From the NCBI GenBank assembly GCA_029939965.1, contig JAOZRY010000026.1, forward strand, positions 1 through 15,707: DNA of 15,707 nt, written 5' to 3'. This DNA comes from Bacteroidales bacterium (lineage in GTDB: Bacteria; Bacteroidota; Bacteroidia; Bacteroidales; 4484-276). A program made the position numbers and the translations under genes. This document shows positions 6,223 to 14,789 of this stretch, piece by piece; positions within the stretch are counted from its first letter, which is position 1, and every line of letters begins with the position of its first letter. The notes beneath the pieces were generated by a model that did not search any database, was not told where the DNA came from, and saw only the letters and a program-made list of their open reading frames with translations.

Positions 6223-8127
6223 ATGAAATTTAATAAAAACATTAAAAATATAGTTTGGCTAACAATAATAATTGCAGGATTGTCCTCTTGTTCAATATTT
6301 CAAAAGTCAGAAACTACGCAAAAGCCTGCATCTCAGGTAAAAGATGTTGTTGCCACTCAACCGGATGTTGACATTTTATTATCGCAGGAAGATTTTCAGA
6401 ATTCTTCGGTGGAGGATGATTTTTATACGATGAACCGGCCTGACACGGCTCTTATATACGACACTGTTTCGTATGTTGAATCAGTAGGGTTTCAGGATAC
6501 TTTATTATTGTATTCTAACCGGAAGCTTAATGATGAGTATATTTCAAGAGATATACTTGCAGAATCACCAGTTGTTAGTATATTAGATAGTTTGGTGAAT
6601 ATTCGGTTTTTTAATGATGATCATTTTATTACCGACCGCGACAAACTTAATATTTATAATTATGCTGTTGATTATGTTCCAAATTATCCTGATTCGGTAT
6701 ATGAGAATCGCATAGCAAAGCTAAACAGGTACACACCTTTTGAACTTACCTACAACAAAACCATCAGGAACTTTATCGATTTATATGCAATAAAAAAGAG
6801 AAATCTGTCTTCAAGGATTCTTGGGTTATCAGAAATTTATTTCCCGCTGTTTGAGGAGGTATTGGATAAATATGACCTGCCTTTGGAATTGAAATATCTT
6901 GCTATTGTTGAATCTGCTCTTATCCCAAACGCCGGTTCTCGTGCCGGAGCTAAAGGGCTGTGGCAATTTATGTATCGAACCGGAAAGGTTTATGGGCTTG
7001 AAGTAAATTCGATGGTCGATGATCGTTACGATCCGTATAAATCAACAATTGCGGCGGCTGAACATTTACGTGATCTTTATAATATTTACCATGATTGGTC
7101 TTTGGTGCTTGCGGCTTATAATTCGGGTGCAGGAAATGTGAACAAAGCAATCCGACGAGCTGGAGGTGTAAGGAGTTATTGGGCTATTTGGCCATTTTTG
7201 CCGCGCGAAACCAGAGGTTACGTTCCTGCTTTTATTGCTGTATGCTATGTTATGAATTATAGTGCCGAACATAATTTGTATCCTGTCGATCCCGGAATTC
7301 TTTACAATGGTATCGACACGGTTCATGTAAGAGATGTTCTTTCTTTCGATCAGATTTCAGAATATTTGAACATCCCTTTTGATGATGTTAAATTTCTTAA
7401 CCCGGCTTATAAAAAAGGTGTTATTCCTGCTGGCAAAGATGACGTATATGTATTGCGGCTTCCTCGGGAATATGTTGGCGAATTTGTTTCGAACGAACAG
7501 GAAGTTTATAATTTTAAAACCAAAAAGGGTATTGAACGTGAAAAACTGCTTTTGCAAATCGAAAAGTCAAAGCAACGCGATATACACTATGTAAGAAGTG
7601 GTGAAACATTGGGTCATATTGCCCGCCGTTATCATACTTCGGTGTCGAATCTCAAGTCGTGGAACAATCTGCGGAATTCCACTATTTATCCCGGCCAAAA
7701 ACTGGTTGTGTATGCTAATCCTGGAAGTGCTTCAAAATCGAAATCATCGGCTTTGCAGCATTCGGGAGTTAAGTCGTATCATGTGGTAAAACAAGGTGAA
7801 AACTTAGGGCTGATTGCCAAAAAGTATAAGTGTTCAACCAACGACCTCAAAAACTGGAATAATCTTAAAGCTTCTACCATTTTCCCCAAACAAAAATTGA
7901 TTGTTTATAAGCCGGCATCCAAAACCCAAACTACAACTGAGGTAGCGAAAATCAGTAATGGCAATGTAAAGTATATGTATCATACGGTAAAACGTGGTGA
8001 TACCTTGTGGGACATTGCAAAACAATACGATGGAGTTTCCGTTAATCAGATAAAGCAATTGAACAACATTACAAATAGCCGTAAACTAAAACCGGGACAA
8101 AAATTAAAAGTGGCCGTTGTAAGTTAG
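6223..8127 (+). CDS. mltD: MltD-like membrane-bound lytic murein transglycosylase with LysM domains
   Basis: This 634-aa lipoprotein cleaves peptidoglycan glycan strands in the periplasm. A signal peptide ends in the lipobox GLSSC, with lipidated Cys23 followed by SIFQK. A low-complexity linker leads to an SLT domain (about 205-315). AIVESAL carries the likely catalytic Glu230; AGAKGLWQFM (241-250), DDRYDP (266-271) and LAAYNSGAGNV (296-306) complete the family signature. Residues about 363-415 look like a degenerate LysM. Three clear LysM domains follow, starting near 455 (HYVRSGETLGHIARRY), 519 (YHVVKQGENLGLIAKKY) and 587 (HTVKRGDTLWDIAKQY), each ending in a GQKL- or KQKL-type turn. The start is ATG 6223, placed by the signal peptide; no Shine-Dalgarno is seen. 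A DUF4837 gene follows after 31 bp, probably co-transcribed. Confidence 0.9.
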   Translation: MKFNKNIKNIVWLTIIIAGLSSCSIFQKSETTQKPASQVKDVVATQPDVDILLSQEDFQNSSVEDDFYTMNRPDTALIYDTVSYVESVGFQDTLLLYSNRKLNDEYISRDILAESPVVSILDSLVNIRFFNDDHFITDRDKLNIYNYAVDYVPNYPDSVYENRIAKLNRYTPFELTYNKTIRNFIDLYAIKKRNLSSRILGLSEIYFPLFEEVLDKYDLPLELKYLAIVESALIPNAGSRAGAKGLWQFMYRTGKVYGLEVNSMVDDRYDPYKSTIAAAEHLRDLYNIYHDWSLVLAAYNSGAGNVNKAIRRAGGVRSYWAIWPFLPRETRGYVPAFIAVCYVMNYSAEHNLYPVDPGILYNGIDTVHVRDVLSFDQISEYLNIPFDDVKFLNPAYKKGVIPAGKDDVYVLRLPREYVGEFVSNEQEVYNFKTKKGIEREKLLLQIEKSKQRDIHYVRSGETLGHIARRYHTSVSNLKSWNNLRNSTIYPGQKLVVYANPGSASKSKSSALQHSGVKSYHVVKQGENLGLIAKKYKCSTNDLKNWNNLKASTIFPKQKLIVYKPASKTQTTTEVAKISNGNVKYMYHTVKRGDTLWDIAKQYDGVSVNQIKQLNNITNSRKLKPGQKLKVAVVS

Positions 8128-8158
8128 TGTTTTCGGAAGCATTTCAAAAATAAATAAT

Positions 8159-9187
8159 ATGAAAATGGAAGTACAACAAAATGTATTCAGGGCACTACTT
8201 TATGTAAGCATTTTTGCAATAGTAACTTATAGTTGTGATGGAGGAAGAGGCGGTATGAAACCTTCGACAGGCAAAACGAACGAAATGCTTGTGATTACCA
8301 ATAGCGATTCGGATTGGAATGGTAGGATAGGTAAGAAAATCCAGGAGTATTTTGGTCAGGAACTTCCTGGTTTACCCCAATCGGAAAGTATGTTTAGTAT
8401 GGCTCATGTTCCTGATGGTAATTTTTCGAAGATGTTTCAAACCCATCACAATATTTTTATTGTTGACGTTAATCCCGAATTTAAAGAGCCTTTACTTGAA
8501 ACAAAAGTGGATTTATGGTCAAGTCCGCAGCGGGTAGTAAAAATGACTGTTCCTGACAGAGCTGCTTTTTTTGAAGAATTTGACTTGAATAAGGAAGCCT
8601 TTATTAGTTTTTTTGATGCAAACGAACGCCGAAGGGCTGCCAATGCTTATGGTACAATAGAAGATTACAAAATTACCGGTAAACTATTGGAAGATTATAA
8701 TATAGATATTCTTATTCCTCAAAGCTTTTATATAGCTACAGCCCAAAAAGATTTTGTTTGGCTACGGCGTGAGGCCGAAAGATTTAGCCAGGGAATTATA
8801 ATATATAGTTTTCCGTATGTTGATACAATGGCATTTAATTATAACCGAATAATTACCCAAAGAGATTCTCTTACCAAATTGTATGTCCCAGGCCCGTCCG
8901 ACGGATCGTATATGAAAATATCGATGATAGAACCTCCCGTTGAAAAACGAATTGACTTTAATGGCCTTTTTGCTGTTGAGATGCGTGGTTTGTGGGAACT
9001 TGAAGGCGATTTTATGGGTGGTCCGTTTGTGAGCTATACCCTTGTTGATGAAGCCCGCAATCGTGTGGTTACCGTTGATGGGTATGTGTATAATCCCTCG
9101 CAGGATAAAAAGGATTTGGTAAGGCAGATCGAAGCCTTGCTCTACACCCTCAAATTCGGTGAAACTGATACACAAAGTCCCAAATAA
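8159..9187 (+). CDS. DUF4837 family lipoprotein
   Basis: This 342-aa protein resembles the Bacteroidota family DUF4837, whose function is unknown. The N-terminus has a hydrophobic stretch (about 10-25) ending in VTYSC, so Cys26 is the probable lipidation site; DGGRGG follows, and Gly/Asp-rich starts are common in exported Bacteroidota lipoproteins. The family hallmark begins just after, with GKTNEMLVITNSDSDWNG, then GKKIQEYFGQELPGLPQSE. The C-terminal half contains GLWELEGDFMGGPFVSYT and a final VEALLYTLKF-like helix (IEALLYTLKF). It lies 31 bp downstream of the lytic transglycosylase gene, probably in one operon, which suggests an envelope role without showing one. The start is ATG 8159; the ATG at 8165 is a close alternative. 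Confidence 0.8.
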   Translation: MKMEVQQNVFRALLYVSIFAIVTYSCDGGRGGMKPSTGKTNEMLVITNSDSDWNGRIGKKIQEYFGQELPGLPQSESMFSMAHVPDGNFSKMFQTHHNIFIVDVNPEFKEPLLETKVDLWSSPQRVVKMTVPDRAAFFEEFDLNKEAFISFFDANERRRAANAYGTIEDYKITGKLLEDYNIDILIPQSFYIATAQKDFVWLRREAERFSQGIIIYSFPYVDTMAFNYNRIITQRDSLTKLYVPGPSDGSYMKISMIEPPVEKRIDFNGLFAVEMRGLWELEGDFMGGPFVSYTLVDEARNRVVTVDGYVYNPSQDKKDLVRQIEALLYTLKFGETDTQSPK

Positions 9188-9238
9188 TTTTAATAAATTT
9201 TTGGCATCTTTCATTATTGGAAAAAAGTACTTTACAAA

Positions 9239-9336
9239 TTTCCCGATTCCAATCTCCAACCTCTCCCATCTAATCTCTCCCATCTAATCTCTCCCATCTA
9301 ATCTCCCCCATCTAACCTATCCCCTCCAACCTCTTT
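9239..9336. repeat. Heptamer-based tandem repeat, 14-bp period, with TTTCCCG-ATTCCAA leader
   Basis: The leader TTTCCCG-ATTCCAA is followed by heptamers TCTCCAA, CCTCTCC, CATCTAA, TCTCTCC, CATCTAA, TCTCTCC, CATCTAA, TCTCCCC, CATCTAA, CCTATCC, CCTCCAA and CCTCTTT. CATCTAA alternates with a pyrimidine-rich unit, so the effective period is 14 bp. It lies between the DUF4837 gene and the ptb promoter. Confidence 0.8.
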
Positions 9337-9376
9337 CTGTTTAAAGTTGTCAGGTAAAATCTAATATCTCTGTGAA

Positions 9377-9404
9377 TTGAATAACAATTGTTTCATTACT
9401 TTTG
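9377..9404 (+). promoter_or_regulatory. Candidate promoter for ptb-buk
   Basis: TTG at 9377-9379 and TACTTTTG at 9397-9404 are 17 nt apart. The -7 box matches the Bacteroidota consensus TAnnTTTG exactly. It lies 48 nt upstream of the ptb start codon, which fits a short leader. It is the best promoter candidate in the window. Confidence 0.55.
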
Positions 9405-9452
9405 CCCCATCACAAAATCGTAAATTGTATCCTAACATAAACATAATCAAGT

Positions 9453-10349
9453 ATGATCAAACATTTGATGGAACTGGTTGACCAAGCCAAGAAAAAAGAA
9501 ACACGTAAATTGGTGCTTGCTGCAGCAGGTGATGAAGATGCAATGCTTGCTGTAAAAAATGCTACCCAACATGGAATTATTGAACCCATTCTTGTGGGTG
9601 ATATGCTCCGGATTTCTACTATTGCCAAAAGGATTAATTTTGATATCAGCGATCTGGAAACCTACGATATTGAAAATAAATCCGCCGCTTCTGAAAAAGC
9701 TTGTATTCTTATTAGAGAAGGAAATGCTGAGATATTGATGAAGGGTGCGGTTGGTACAGGTACACTTATGAAAGCTGTTTTGAACAAAGATACCGGTTTA
9801 AGAAAAGGCAACACACTTAGTCATGTTGCTGTTTTTGAATCACCTTATTATCATAAACTTTTGGGTGTAACGGATGCTGCAATGAATGTTGGGCCTGATT
9901 TGATGACAAAGATTGATATTATTAAAAATGCCGTTGAAGTATTTCATAAACTCGATAATCCAAACCCGAAGGTGGCAATTGTTGGGTCCGTTGAAACAGT
10001 AAATCCACGCATGGAAGCTACAATGCATGCGGCCACAATTTCGATGATGAACTATCGAAAGCAGATTACAGGATGTATAATTGATGGCCCTTTGGCCGTT
10101 GATAATGCAATTTCAAAACGATCTGCCGAGCTCAAAGATATTACAAGTCAGGTTGCAGGTGATACCGATATAATTCTTGCTCCTGGTATTGATGCCGGAA
10201 ATGTTTTATACAAAACCCTTAATTTTCTTGGTGGAGCCGTTTCTGCTGCCGTAATTATGGGTGCTACAGTGCCTGTGGTACTCACGTCAAGATCCGATAG
10301 CGATAAGAGTAAATTCTTGTCGATTGCACTTGGTGCAAACATTGGATAA
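9453..10349 (+). CDS. ptb: Phosphate butyryltransferase
   Basis: This 298-aa protein has the usual length of Ptb, a cytoplasmic enzyme that exchanges CoA and phosphate on butyryl (or branched-chain acyl) groups. Family motifs are ILMKGAVGTGTLMKAVLNK (94-112), LSHVAVFESPYYHKLLGVTD (122-141), NVGPDLMTKIDIIKNAVEV (145-163), ETVNPRMEATMHAA (181-194), DGPLAVDNAIS (211-221), VAGDTDIILAPGIDAGNVLY (234-253) and VPVVLTSRSDSDKSK (273-287). The start is ATG 9453, placed by the family N-terminus and the promoter. Butyrate kinase follows after 54 bp on the same strand. The pair makes ATP from acyl-CoA or, in reverse, activates the acid. Phosphate acetyltransferase is the alternative, but the size, the DGPLA.DNAIS block and the buk neighbour argue for Ptb. 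Chain-length preference cannot be read from sequence. Confidence 0.92.
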   Translation: MIKHLMELVDQAKKKETRKLVLAAAGDEDAMLAVKNATQHGIIEPILVGDMLRISTIAKRINFDISDLETYDIENKSAASEKACILIREGNAEILMKGAVGTGTLMKAVLNKDTGLRKGNTLSHVAVFESPYYHKLLGVTDAAMNVGPDLMTKIDIIKNAVEVFHKLDNPNPKVAIVGSVETVNPRMEATMHAATISMMNYRKQITGCIIDGPLAVDNAISKRSAELKDITSQVAGDTDIILAPGIDAGNVLYKTLNFLGGAVSAAVIMGATVPVVLTSRSDSDKSKFLSIALGANIG

Positions 10350-10403
10350 TAATAAATATACTGGTTTTTTTTATCTTGAGATTAATAATATTGAGTTAGC
10401 TGA

Positions 10404-11480
10404 ATGGAAGGTATAGGAATTTTAGCAATAAATCCGGGTTCAACATCCACGAAGATTGGTGTTTTTGTGGATTTGAGCCCGATTTTTTTAAAGAACATAA
10501 AACATGATCCGGAAGAGCTTTCGCAGTTCGATAAAATTACTGATCAATTCCAGTATCGCAAAGATATTATTGCACAGCAACTCAACGATGGTGGTGTTCC
10601 TGAAAATGTAGTAAAAGCCGTTGTTGGCAGGGGTGGCTTGCTCAAACCTATCGAATCGGGGGTTTATGAGGTTAATGAACGAATGCGCGAAGACCTTCGT
10701 AATAGCCCCATAGGTGAACATGCCTCCAATTTGGGTGGATTAATTGCTGATGCTTTTGCACAACAACTGGATGGTGTCAGGGCATATATTGCCAATCCTG
10801 TGGTAGTGGATGAGCTTAACGATATTGCAAGGTTTACCGGAAACAAGATGTTTCAACGGAAATCTATTTTTCATGCCTTAAACCAAAAAGCTATTGCCCG
10901 TGCCCATGCTAAGTCGGTAATGCGCAAATACGAAGAAATGAACGTTATTGTTGCACATCTTGGTGGAGGAATAACCATTGGTGCACATTCGATGGGTAGG
11001 GTGATAGATGTTAATAATGGCCTTGATGGTGAGGGGCCGTTTTCGCCTGAGAGGTCAGGAACTTTGCCAATGGGCGATGTTGTCAGGGTTTGTTTTAGTG
11101 GAAAATATTCTCAAAAGGATGTGATGAAAATGATAAAAGGGAATGGTGGTTTGGTGTCGTACCTCGAAACCAATGATGCTTATGATGTTGAAATAAAAAT
11201 GATGGATGGTGACAAAGAATCAGAGATGATTTTTGAAGCAATGTCGTACCAGGTGGCCAAAGATATTGGTGCTATGAGTGCTGTACTGTGCGGGAATGTG
11301 GATGCCATTTTAATCACCGGCGGTATTGCACATTCCAAATGGTTTGTAAATAAAATTATCGAAAGAGTTCACAAAATTGCCCCGGTACATGTGTATCCCG
11401 GCGAAGATGAATTGAAAGCCTTAGCTATGAATGGCATGCGTGTTTTGAGTGGTGAAGCCCTGATAAAAGTATATCAGTAG
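10404..11480 (+). CDS. buk: Butyrate kinase
   Basis: This 358-aa protein is full length for Buk, an ASKHA-fold kinase that converts butyryl phosphate and ADP to butyrate and ATP. The phosphate-binding start ILAINPGSTSTKIGVF (6-21) is followed by VGRGGLLKPIESGVYEV (74-90), NPVVVDELNDIAR (131-143), HLGGGITIGAHSMGRVIDVN (185-204), the strongly Buk-type GLDGEGPFSPERSGTLP (206-222), ITGGIAHSKW (304-313) and APVHVYPGEDELKALA (about 328-343). Acetate kinase is excluded by these blocks and by length. It lies 54 bp after ptb with no strong promoter between, so the two probably form one operon. It ends 8 bp from the convergent histidine kinase gene. Confidence 0.93.
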   Translation: MEGIGILAINPGSTSTKIGVFVDLSPIFLKNIKHDPEELSQFDKITDQFQYRKDIIAQQLNDGGVPENVVKAVVGRGGLLKPIESGVYEVNERMREDLRNSPIGEHASNLGGLIADAFAQQLDGVRAYIANPVVVDELNDIARFTGNKMFQRKSIFHALNQKAIARAHAKSVMRKYEEMNVIVAHLGGGITIGAHSMGRVIDVNNGLDGEGPFSPERSGTLPMGDVVRVCFSGKYSQKDVMKMIKGNGGLVSYLETNDAYDVEIKMMDGDKESEMIFEAMSYQVAKDIGAMSAVLCGNVDAILITGGIAHSKWFVNKIIERVHKIAPVHVYPGEDELKALAMNGMRVLSGEALIKVYQ

Positions 11481-11504
11481 TATTTCTTTTACAAATACTT
11501 TTTT
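11479..11504 (+). terminator. Weak possible intrinsic terminator after buk
   Basis: AGTATTT (11479-11485) and AAATACT (11493-11499) form a 7-bp stem with a 7-nt loop. The last T of the stem begins a run of six T. The stem is very AT-rich, so stability is doubtful. It overlaps both the buk stop codon and the 3' end of the convergent kinase gene. Confidence 0.3.
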
Positions 11505-13705
11505 ACGTATGGAATTTTAACTGTTACCAGTGTTCCCGGAAATTCTTCGTTTTCGTTCAAATCAACCATCTCGTATGTGATTTTAGTTTTGTTTAAATTA
11601 TTAAAAATATCAATAAACTCGTCCATTATTTTTAATGATTTAAATGCTCTTTCTTTGTTTAGCTTTTCCGATGTTTTAATTCCAACTCCATTATCTTTAA
11701 AGGTTGCTAGTAATTCATTTTTTTCTTTACGGATTTGAATTTGTAATTTACCCTCTGTCTTTCTGTGCATCAAACCATTGGTTATAGCTGTTTCGGCAAA
11801 GGTTTGAATAATCATTCCTGGAACTTCCTGTATCACGTTAATATTTTCATCGACGGTAATGCTATATTCAAATTTATCTCGATACCTGAATTTTTCTATT
11901 TTTAAATATTGGATTGTAAAATCAAGTTCATCTTTTAAACTCCTCGACATCCGATCGGAATATAACATGGTTGACCGTAGGAGCTTCGAAAACAAAGAAA
12001 AATAGTTGTAGGCAGTTTCTTTATCTTTTTTCAATATTGCTGCTGCAATAGCATTAATTGCATTAAAAATAAAGTGTGGGTCGAGCTGATTGCGGATGGT
12101 TTTTAATTTTAACTCAGCAATGGTTTGTTTGTTCTGGTAGTTTACATGCAATATTTTTTTCTGCATGTGCATAATAAACCAGATAAAAAGGGAATAAACA
12201 CCAAATATAATAGCGTAGAGCGAAATGTTTTTCAACAAATATAAGTGATCTATGCTTGGATTAAGCTGAACGATGTCATCGTTTAATTGTAGTATCAGGT
12301 ATTTATTATTATTGGGGGTTGTTCGTGTTGTGATGTTGTTAATAATTTTGTATTTTTCGGGTATAATAAATTCGAAATAGTCACTTAAATCATGGGTGTA
12401 AATTACCAGAAAATCCTTATTATCTTTATGGCTTTTAAAAATGTATTCGGTTTTTTTATCTCCCATTATATCTAGGATAATCGGTTCATTTAAATTCGGA
12501 TGGATTTTAGAGTTTTTGTACACATTAAAATCATCTTCGGGATTGAGTAACCACAGCTCACCGGTTTCCCTGTTGGTAATGGCCAATAACGATTTCTCCA
12601 ACTCACTGAATTTGAATATACTTAATTCTTTCATATTTTCAAATTCAGTAATTAATCGGGTGGGTTCAGATGAATTGGCATCAAATGTGAAAAATGAATA
12701 TGGGAGATTAGATTTATTATTAACAACACTAAGCAGCATTTTTGGCATCAACTCAGTATCGAATATAAATGGTGTTACTCTTCCATAGCCGTAACCCATG
12801 TTTACAGGCTCGTATTCAAACTCAAGGTTATGGTCAAAAATCGCAAACCATCTTTCATAATCATTATAAGGAATACCAAGATGTTTTTCGATATTTTCGT
12901 AACTGATGTTGGTTGATAGAATTTCTGTATCGCCATCTGCATCAAGATCGGTAAATAATAAGTTGGTAGGGAAAAACCCAAAAACAGCGGATTTTTTTAA
13001 GGTTTTGGTAATAAAATCATAAGCATATAATCTCCGGGGTTGTTCGCTGTATCCTGCGGCAATTATTATTACCAATTCATCCGTACCATCATTGTTGAGG
13101 TCGTGCGAATACAGATTTGAATTAAAATCGGTAGTGTTGTTTACAGTTTTTATTTTATCCAAAAAAAGATCTTCAATTATTTTTCCGTTAATTATTTGTG
13201 GGTTGATACCACCAAGAAATACAGAATCTTCGCGTTGATAAATTGTAAAAATATCCTGTATGCTATCTTTATCCAAATCAACGAAAAGCAGGTTTCGGCT
13301 TTGGTTAGCAAGTATGCCATTAAAATTCCATTGCCCCATATTTGTTTTTTCTGCATCTCTGATTTTTATAGCGCACTGATCTATTTTGTTCACGAAATGC
13401 GAAATTTCTTCATCGTATCCATCTGCATCAAGATCGTGATAATATTGAATAGTTTGTTGGCCTGGCTTCTCTGAAGTGCATATTTCGACCATTTGCAAAG
13501 CAAATTTTTGGAATTTTATCGGAAGTAAAAAAATGGTTATCAACGCTAAGGGCAAAGCGATAACGAAATGGTTCAGGAGTATCCGGGCAATATGTTTTTT
13601 AAAAGATATTTTCAATTTAACTTTGAATTTCAGGACGTTAAAGATGGTAAAGATGGTAAAGATACAAAAAAGAGCTGAGATCAAAAAAGGTGATCCCAAC
13701 TCCAT
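11489..13705 (-). CDS. LytS/YehU-type sensor histidine kinase with FG-GAP-like sensor region
   Basis: This is a 738-aa inner-membrane sensor. Two N-terminal membrane segments (about 6-24 and 44-64) precede a large extracytoplasmic region (about 65-490). That region has Ca-binding-type motifs DLDADG (91-96), DLDKDS (143-148), DLNNDG (202-207) and DLDADG (253-258), the pattern of FG-GAP/VCBS beta-propeller repeats. A third membrane segment (about 492-513) leads to a His_kinase (LytS-type) domain, IRNQLDPHFIFNAINAI, with probable phospho-acceptor His544. The ATPase domain keeps the G1 box DNGVGI (671-676). Its N-box reads AETAITNG (637-644) where ENAIKHG is usual, and the lid reads AFKSLKIM (687-694) without the usual glycines, so activity is uncertain. 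No LytTR response regulator is nearby. The gene lies 80 bp after etfA on the same strand and could be co-transcribed. Confidence 0.82.
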   Translation of the reverse strand: MELGSPFLISALFCIFTIFTIFNVLKFKVKLKISFKKHIARILLNHFVIALPLALITIFLLPIKFQKFALQMVEICTSEKPGQQTIQYYHDLDADGYDEEISHFVNKIDQCAIKIRDAEKTNMGQWNFNGILANQSRNLLFVDLDKDSIQDIFTIYQREDSVFLGGINPQIINGKIIEDLFLDKIKTVNNTTDFNSNLYSHDLNNDGTDELVIIIAAGYSEQPRRLYAYDFITKTLKKSAVFGFFPTNLLFTDLDADGDTEILSTNISYENIEKHLGIPYNDYERWFAIFDHNLEFEYEPVNMGYGYGRVTPFIFDTELMPKMLLSVVNNKSNLPYSFFTFDANSSEPTRLITEFENMKELSIFKFSELEKSLLAITNRETGELWLLNPEDDFNVYKNSKIHPNLNEPIILDIMGDKKTEYIFKSHKDNKDFLVIYTHDLSDYFEFIIPEKYKIINNITTRTTPNNNKYLILQLNDDIVQLNPSIDHLYLLKNISLYAIIFGVYSLFIWFIMHMQKKILHVNYQNKQTIAELKLKTIRNQLDPHFIFNAINAIAAAILKKDKETAYNYFSLFSKLLRSTMLYSDRMSRSLKDELDFTIQYLKIEKFRYRDKFEYSITVDENINVIQEVPGMIIQTFAETAITNGLMHRKTEGKLQIQIRKEKNELLATFKDNGVGIKTSEKLNKERAFKSLKIMDEFIDIFNNLNKTKITYEMVDLNENEEFPGTLVTVKIPYVKKYL

Positions 13706-13785
13706 ATTTTTTATCCGGACACAAAAATGATTTTATTTATCCATTTCTAATCTTTGTTTCCATTAGCCCATTCTTCTAAACCGGC

Positions 13786-14763
13786 TTAATTCTCAGCTTT
13801 AAATTTACTAAATGCTTCGTTTAACTGTGGGAGAATTTTTTGTACATCGCCCACAATTCCATAATCTGCCGCCTCAAAAACCGGTGCCTCATGATCGGTA
13901 TTAACAGCCACAATAACTTTAGAGGAACTTACTCCTGCCAAATGTTGTATTGCTCCCGAAATGCCAAGGGCAAAATAGAGGTTTGGTGCTACAATTTTAC
14001 CGGTTTGCCCAACGTGTTCGGCATGGGGACGCCAGCCTTCATCAGAAACCGGGCGCGAACATGCCATTGCAGCTCCAAGAATATTTGCCAGCTCTTCAAG
14101 AGGAGCCCAGTTTTCGGGGCCTTTTAATCCGCGACCTCCCGAAACAATTATTTCAGCATCGTTGAGCAAAACTTTACCTGTAGCTTTTTCCACATTTATG
14201 ACTTTGGTTTTAAACGCTGCTTCGTCAACTTGAGATGCAAAGGCTTCAATAGAAATATCTTTGATGCTTTCAACAACACCAAAAGAGTTTTGTGCCAGAC
14301 TTAATATTTTAATCGGCGATTTGATAACTACATCAGCGAAAGCTTTGCCGTGAAATACTTTTTTGGGAACTGTAAAAGGATCGAAATTTTTGGGTAGTCC
14401 GGTTGCAGCAAACACCATACCTGCTTTAAGTTTTACTGATACCCTTGGGGCAACAGCTTTTGCAGTGATAGAAGTAGAAAAAATTACAACACCGGCGTTC
14501 TCTTTTTCTACGGCTTCTGCTATTACAGAAGCATAGGCTTGATTTTCTAGATTTACGAATTTATCATCGTTAACCGACAATACTTTTGTTACGCCATAGT
14601 TACCCAGTAATTTTAGTTCATCATCAGCTACATTACCAATGGATAATGCAATGGCTTCTCCACCTGCCTGCTTGGCTATTTCTGCACCATAAGAAGCAAT
14701 TTCAAAAGTGGCTTTCTTAAATTTGCCATCGAAATTTTCGGTATATATTAAAACGTTACTCAT
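13786..14763 (-). CDS. etfA: Electron transfer flavoprotein, alpha subunit
   Basis: This 325-aa protein is normal length for EtfA, the FAD-carrying subunit of the ETF heterodimer that shuttles electrons between acyl-CoA dehydrogenases and other redox partners. The N-terminal half is the ETF nucleotide-binding fold (MSNVLIYTENFDGKFKKATF at the start; VVIFSTSITAKAVAPRVSVKL at 92-112). The C-terminal FAD domain is clear: SGGRGLKGPENW (208-219), GAAMACSRPVSDEGW (230-244), VGQTGKIVAPNLYFALGISG (251-270), AIQHLAGV (271-278) and NTDHEAPVFEAADYGIVGD (288-306). It lies 26 bp after etfB and is co-transcribed with it. No acyl-CoA dehydrogenase gene is in view, so whether this ETF is bifurcating cannot be told. 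Confidence 0.93.
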   Translation of the reverse strand: MSNVLIYTENFDGKFKKATFEIASYGAEIAKQAGGEAIALSIGNVADDELKLLGNYGVTKVLSVNDDKFVNLENQAYASVIAEAVEKENAGVVIFSTSITAKAVAPRVSVKLKAGMVFAATGLPKNFDPFTVPKKVFHGKAFADVVIKSPIKILSLAQNSFGVVESIKDISIEAFASQVDEAAFKTKVINVEKATGKVLLNDAEIIVSGGRGLKGPENWAPLEELANILGAAMACSRPVSDEGWRPHAEHVGQTGKIVAPNLYFALGISGAIQHLAGVSSSKVIVAVNTDHEAPVFEAADYGIVGDVQKILPQLNEAFSKFKAEN

Positions 14764-14789
14764 GTTTTTTGGCTATTAAAAGTTAATAA

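Noticed and set aside
8762..9283. 173-aa open frame on the minus strand over the DUF4837 gene
   Set aside because: It lies antisense to a recognisable protein and extends into the repeat. Its sequence resembles no family and is best explained as a shadow frame.
9251..9336. CRISPR-like array
   Set aside because: The period is 7/14 bp with no unique spacers and no cas genes nearby, so it is a simple tandem repeat.
12441..12788. 115-aa open frame on the plus strand inside the kinase gene
   Set aside because: It is antisense to the FG-GAP region of a well-supported protein and has no family features.
13637..13663. Three 9-bp tandem units (GTTAAAGAT, then GGTAAAGAT twice)
   Set aside because: They are in frame inside the first membrane segment of the histidine kinase and simply encode repeated Ile-Phe-Thr, so no separate element is needed.
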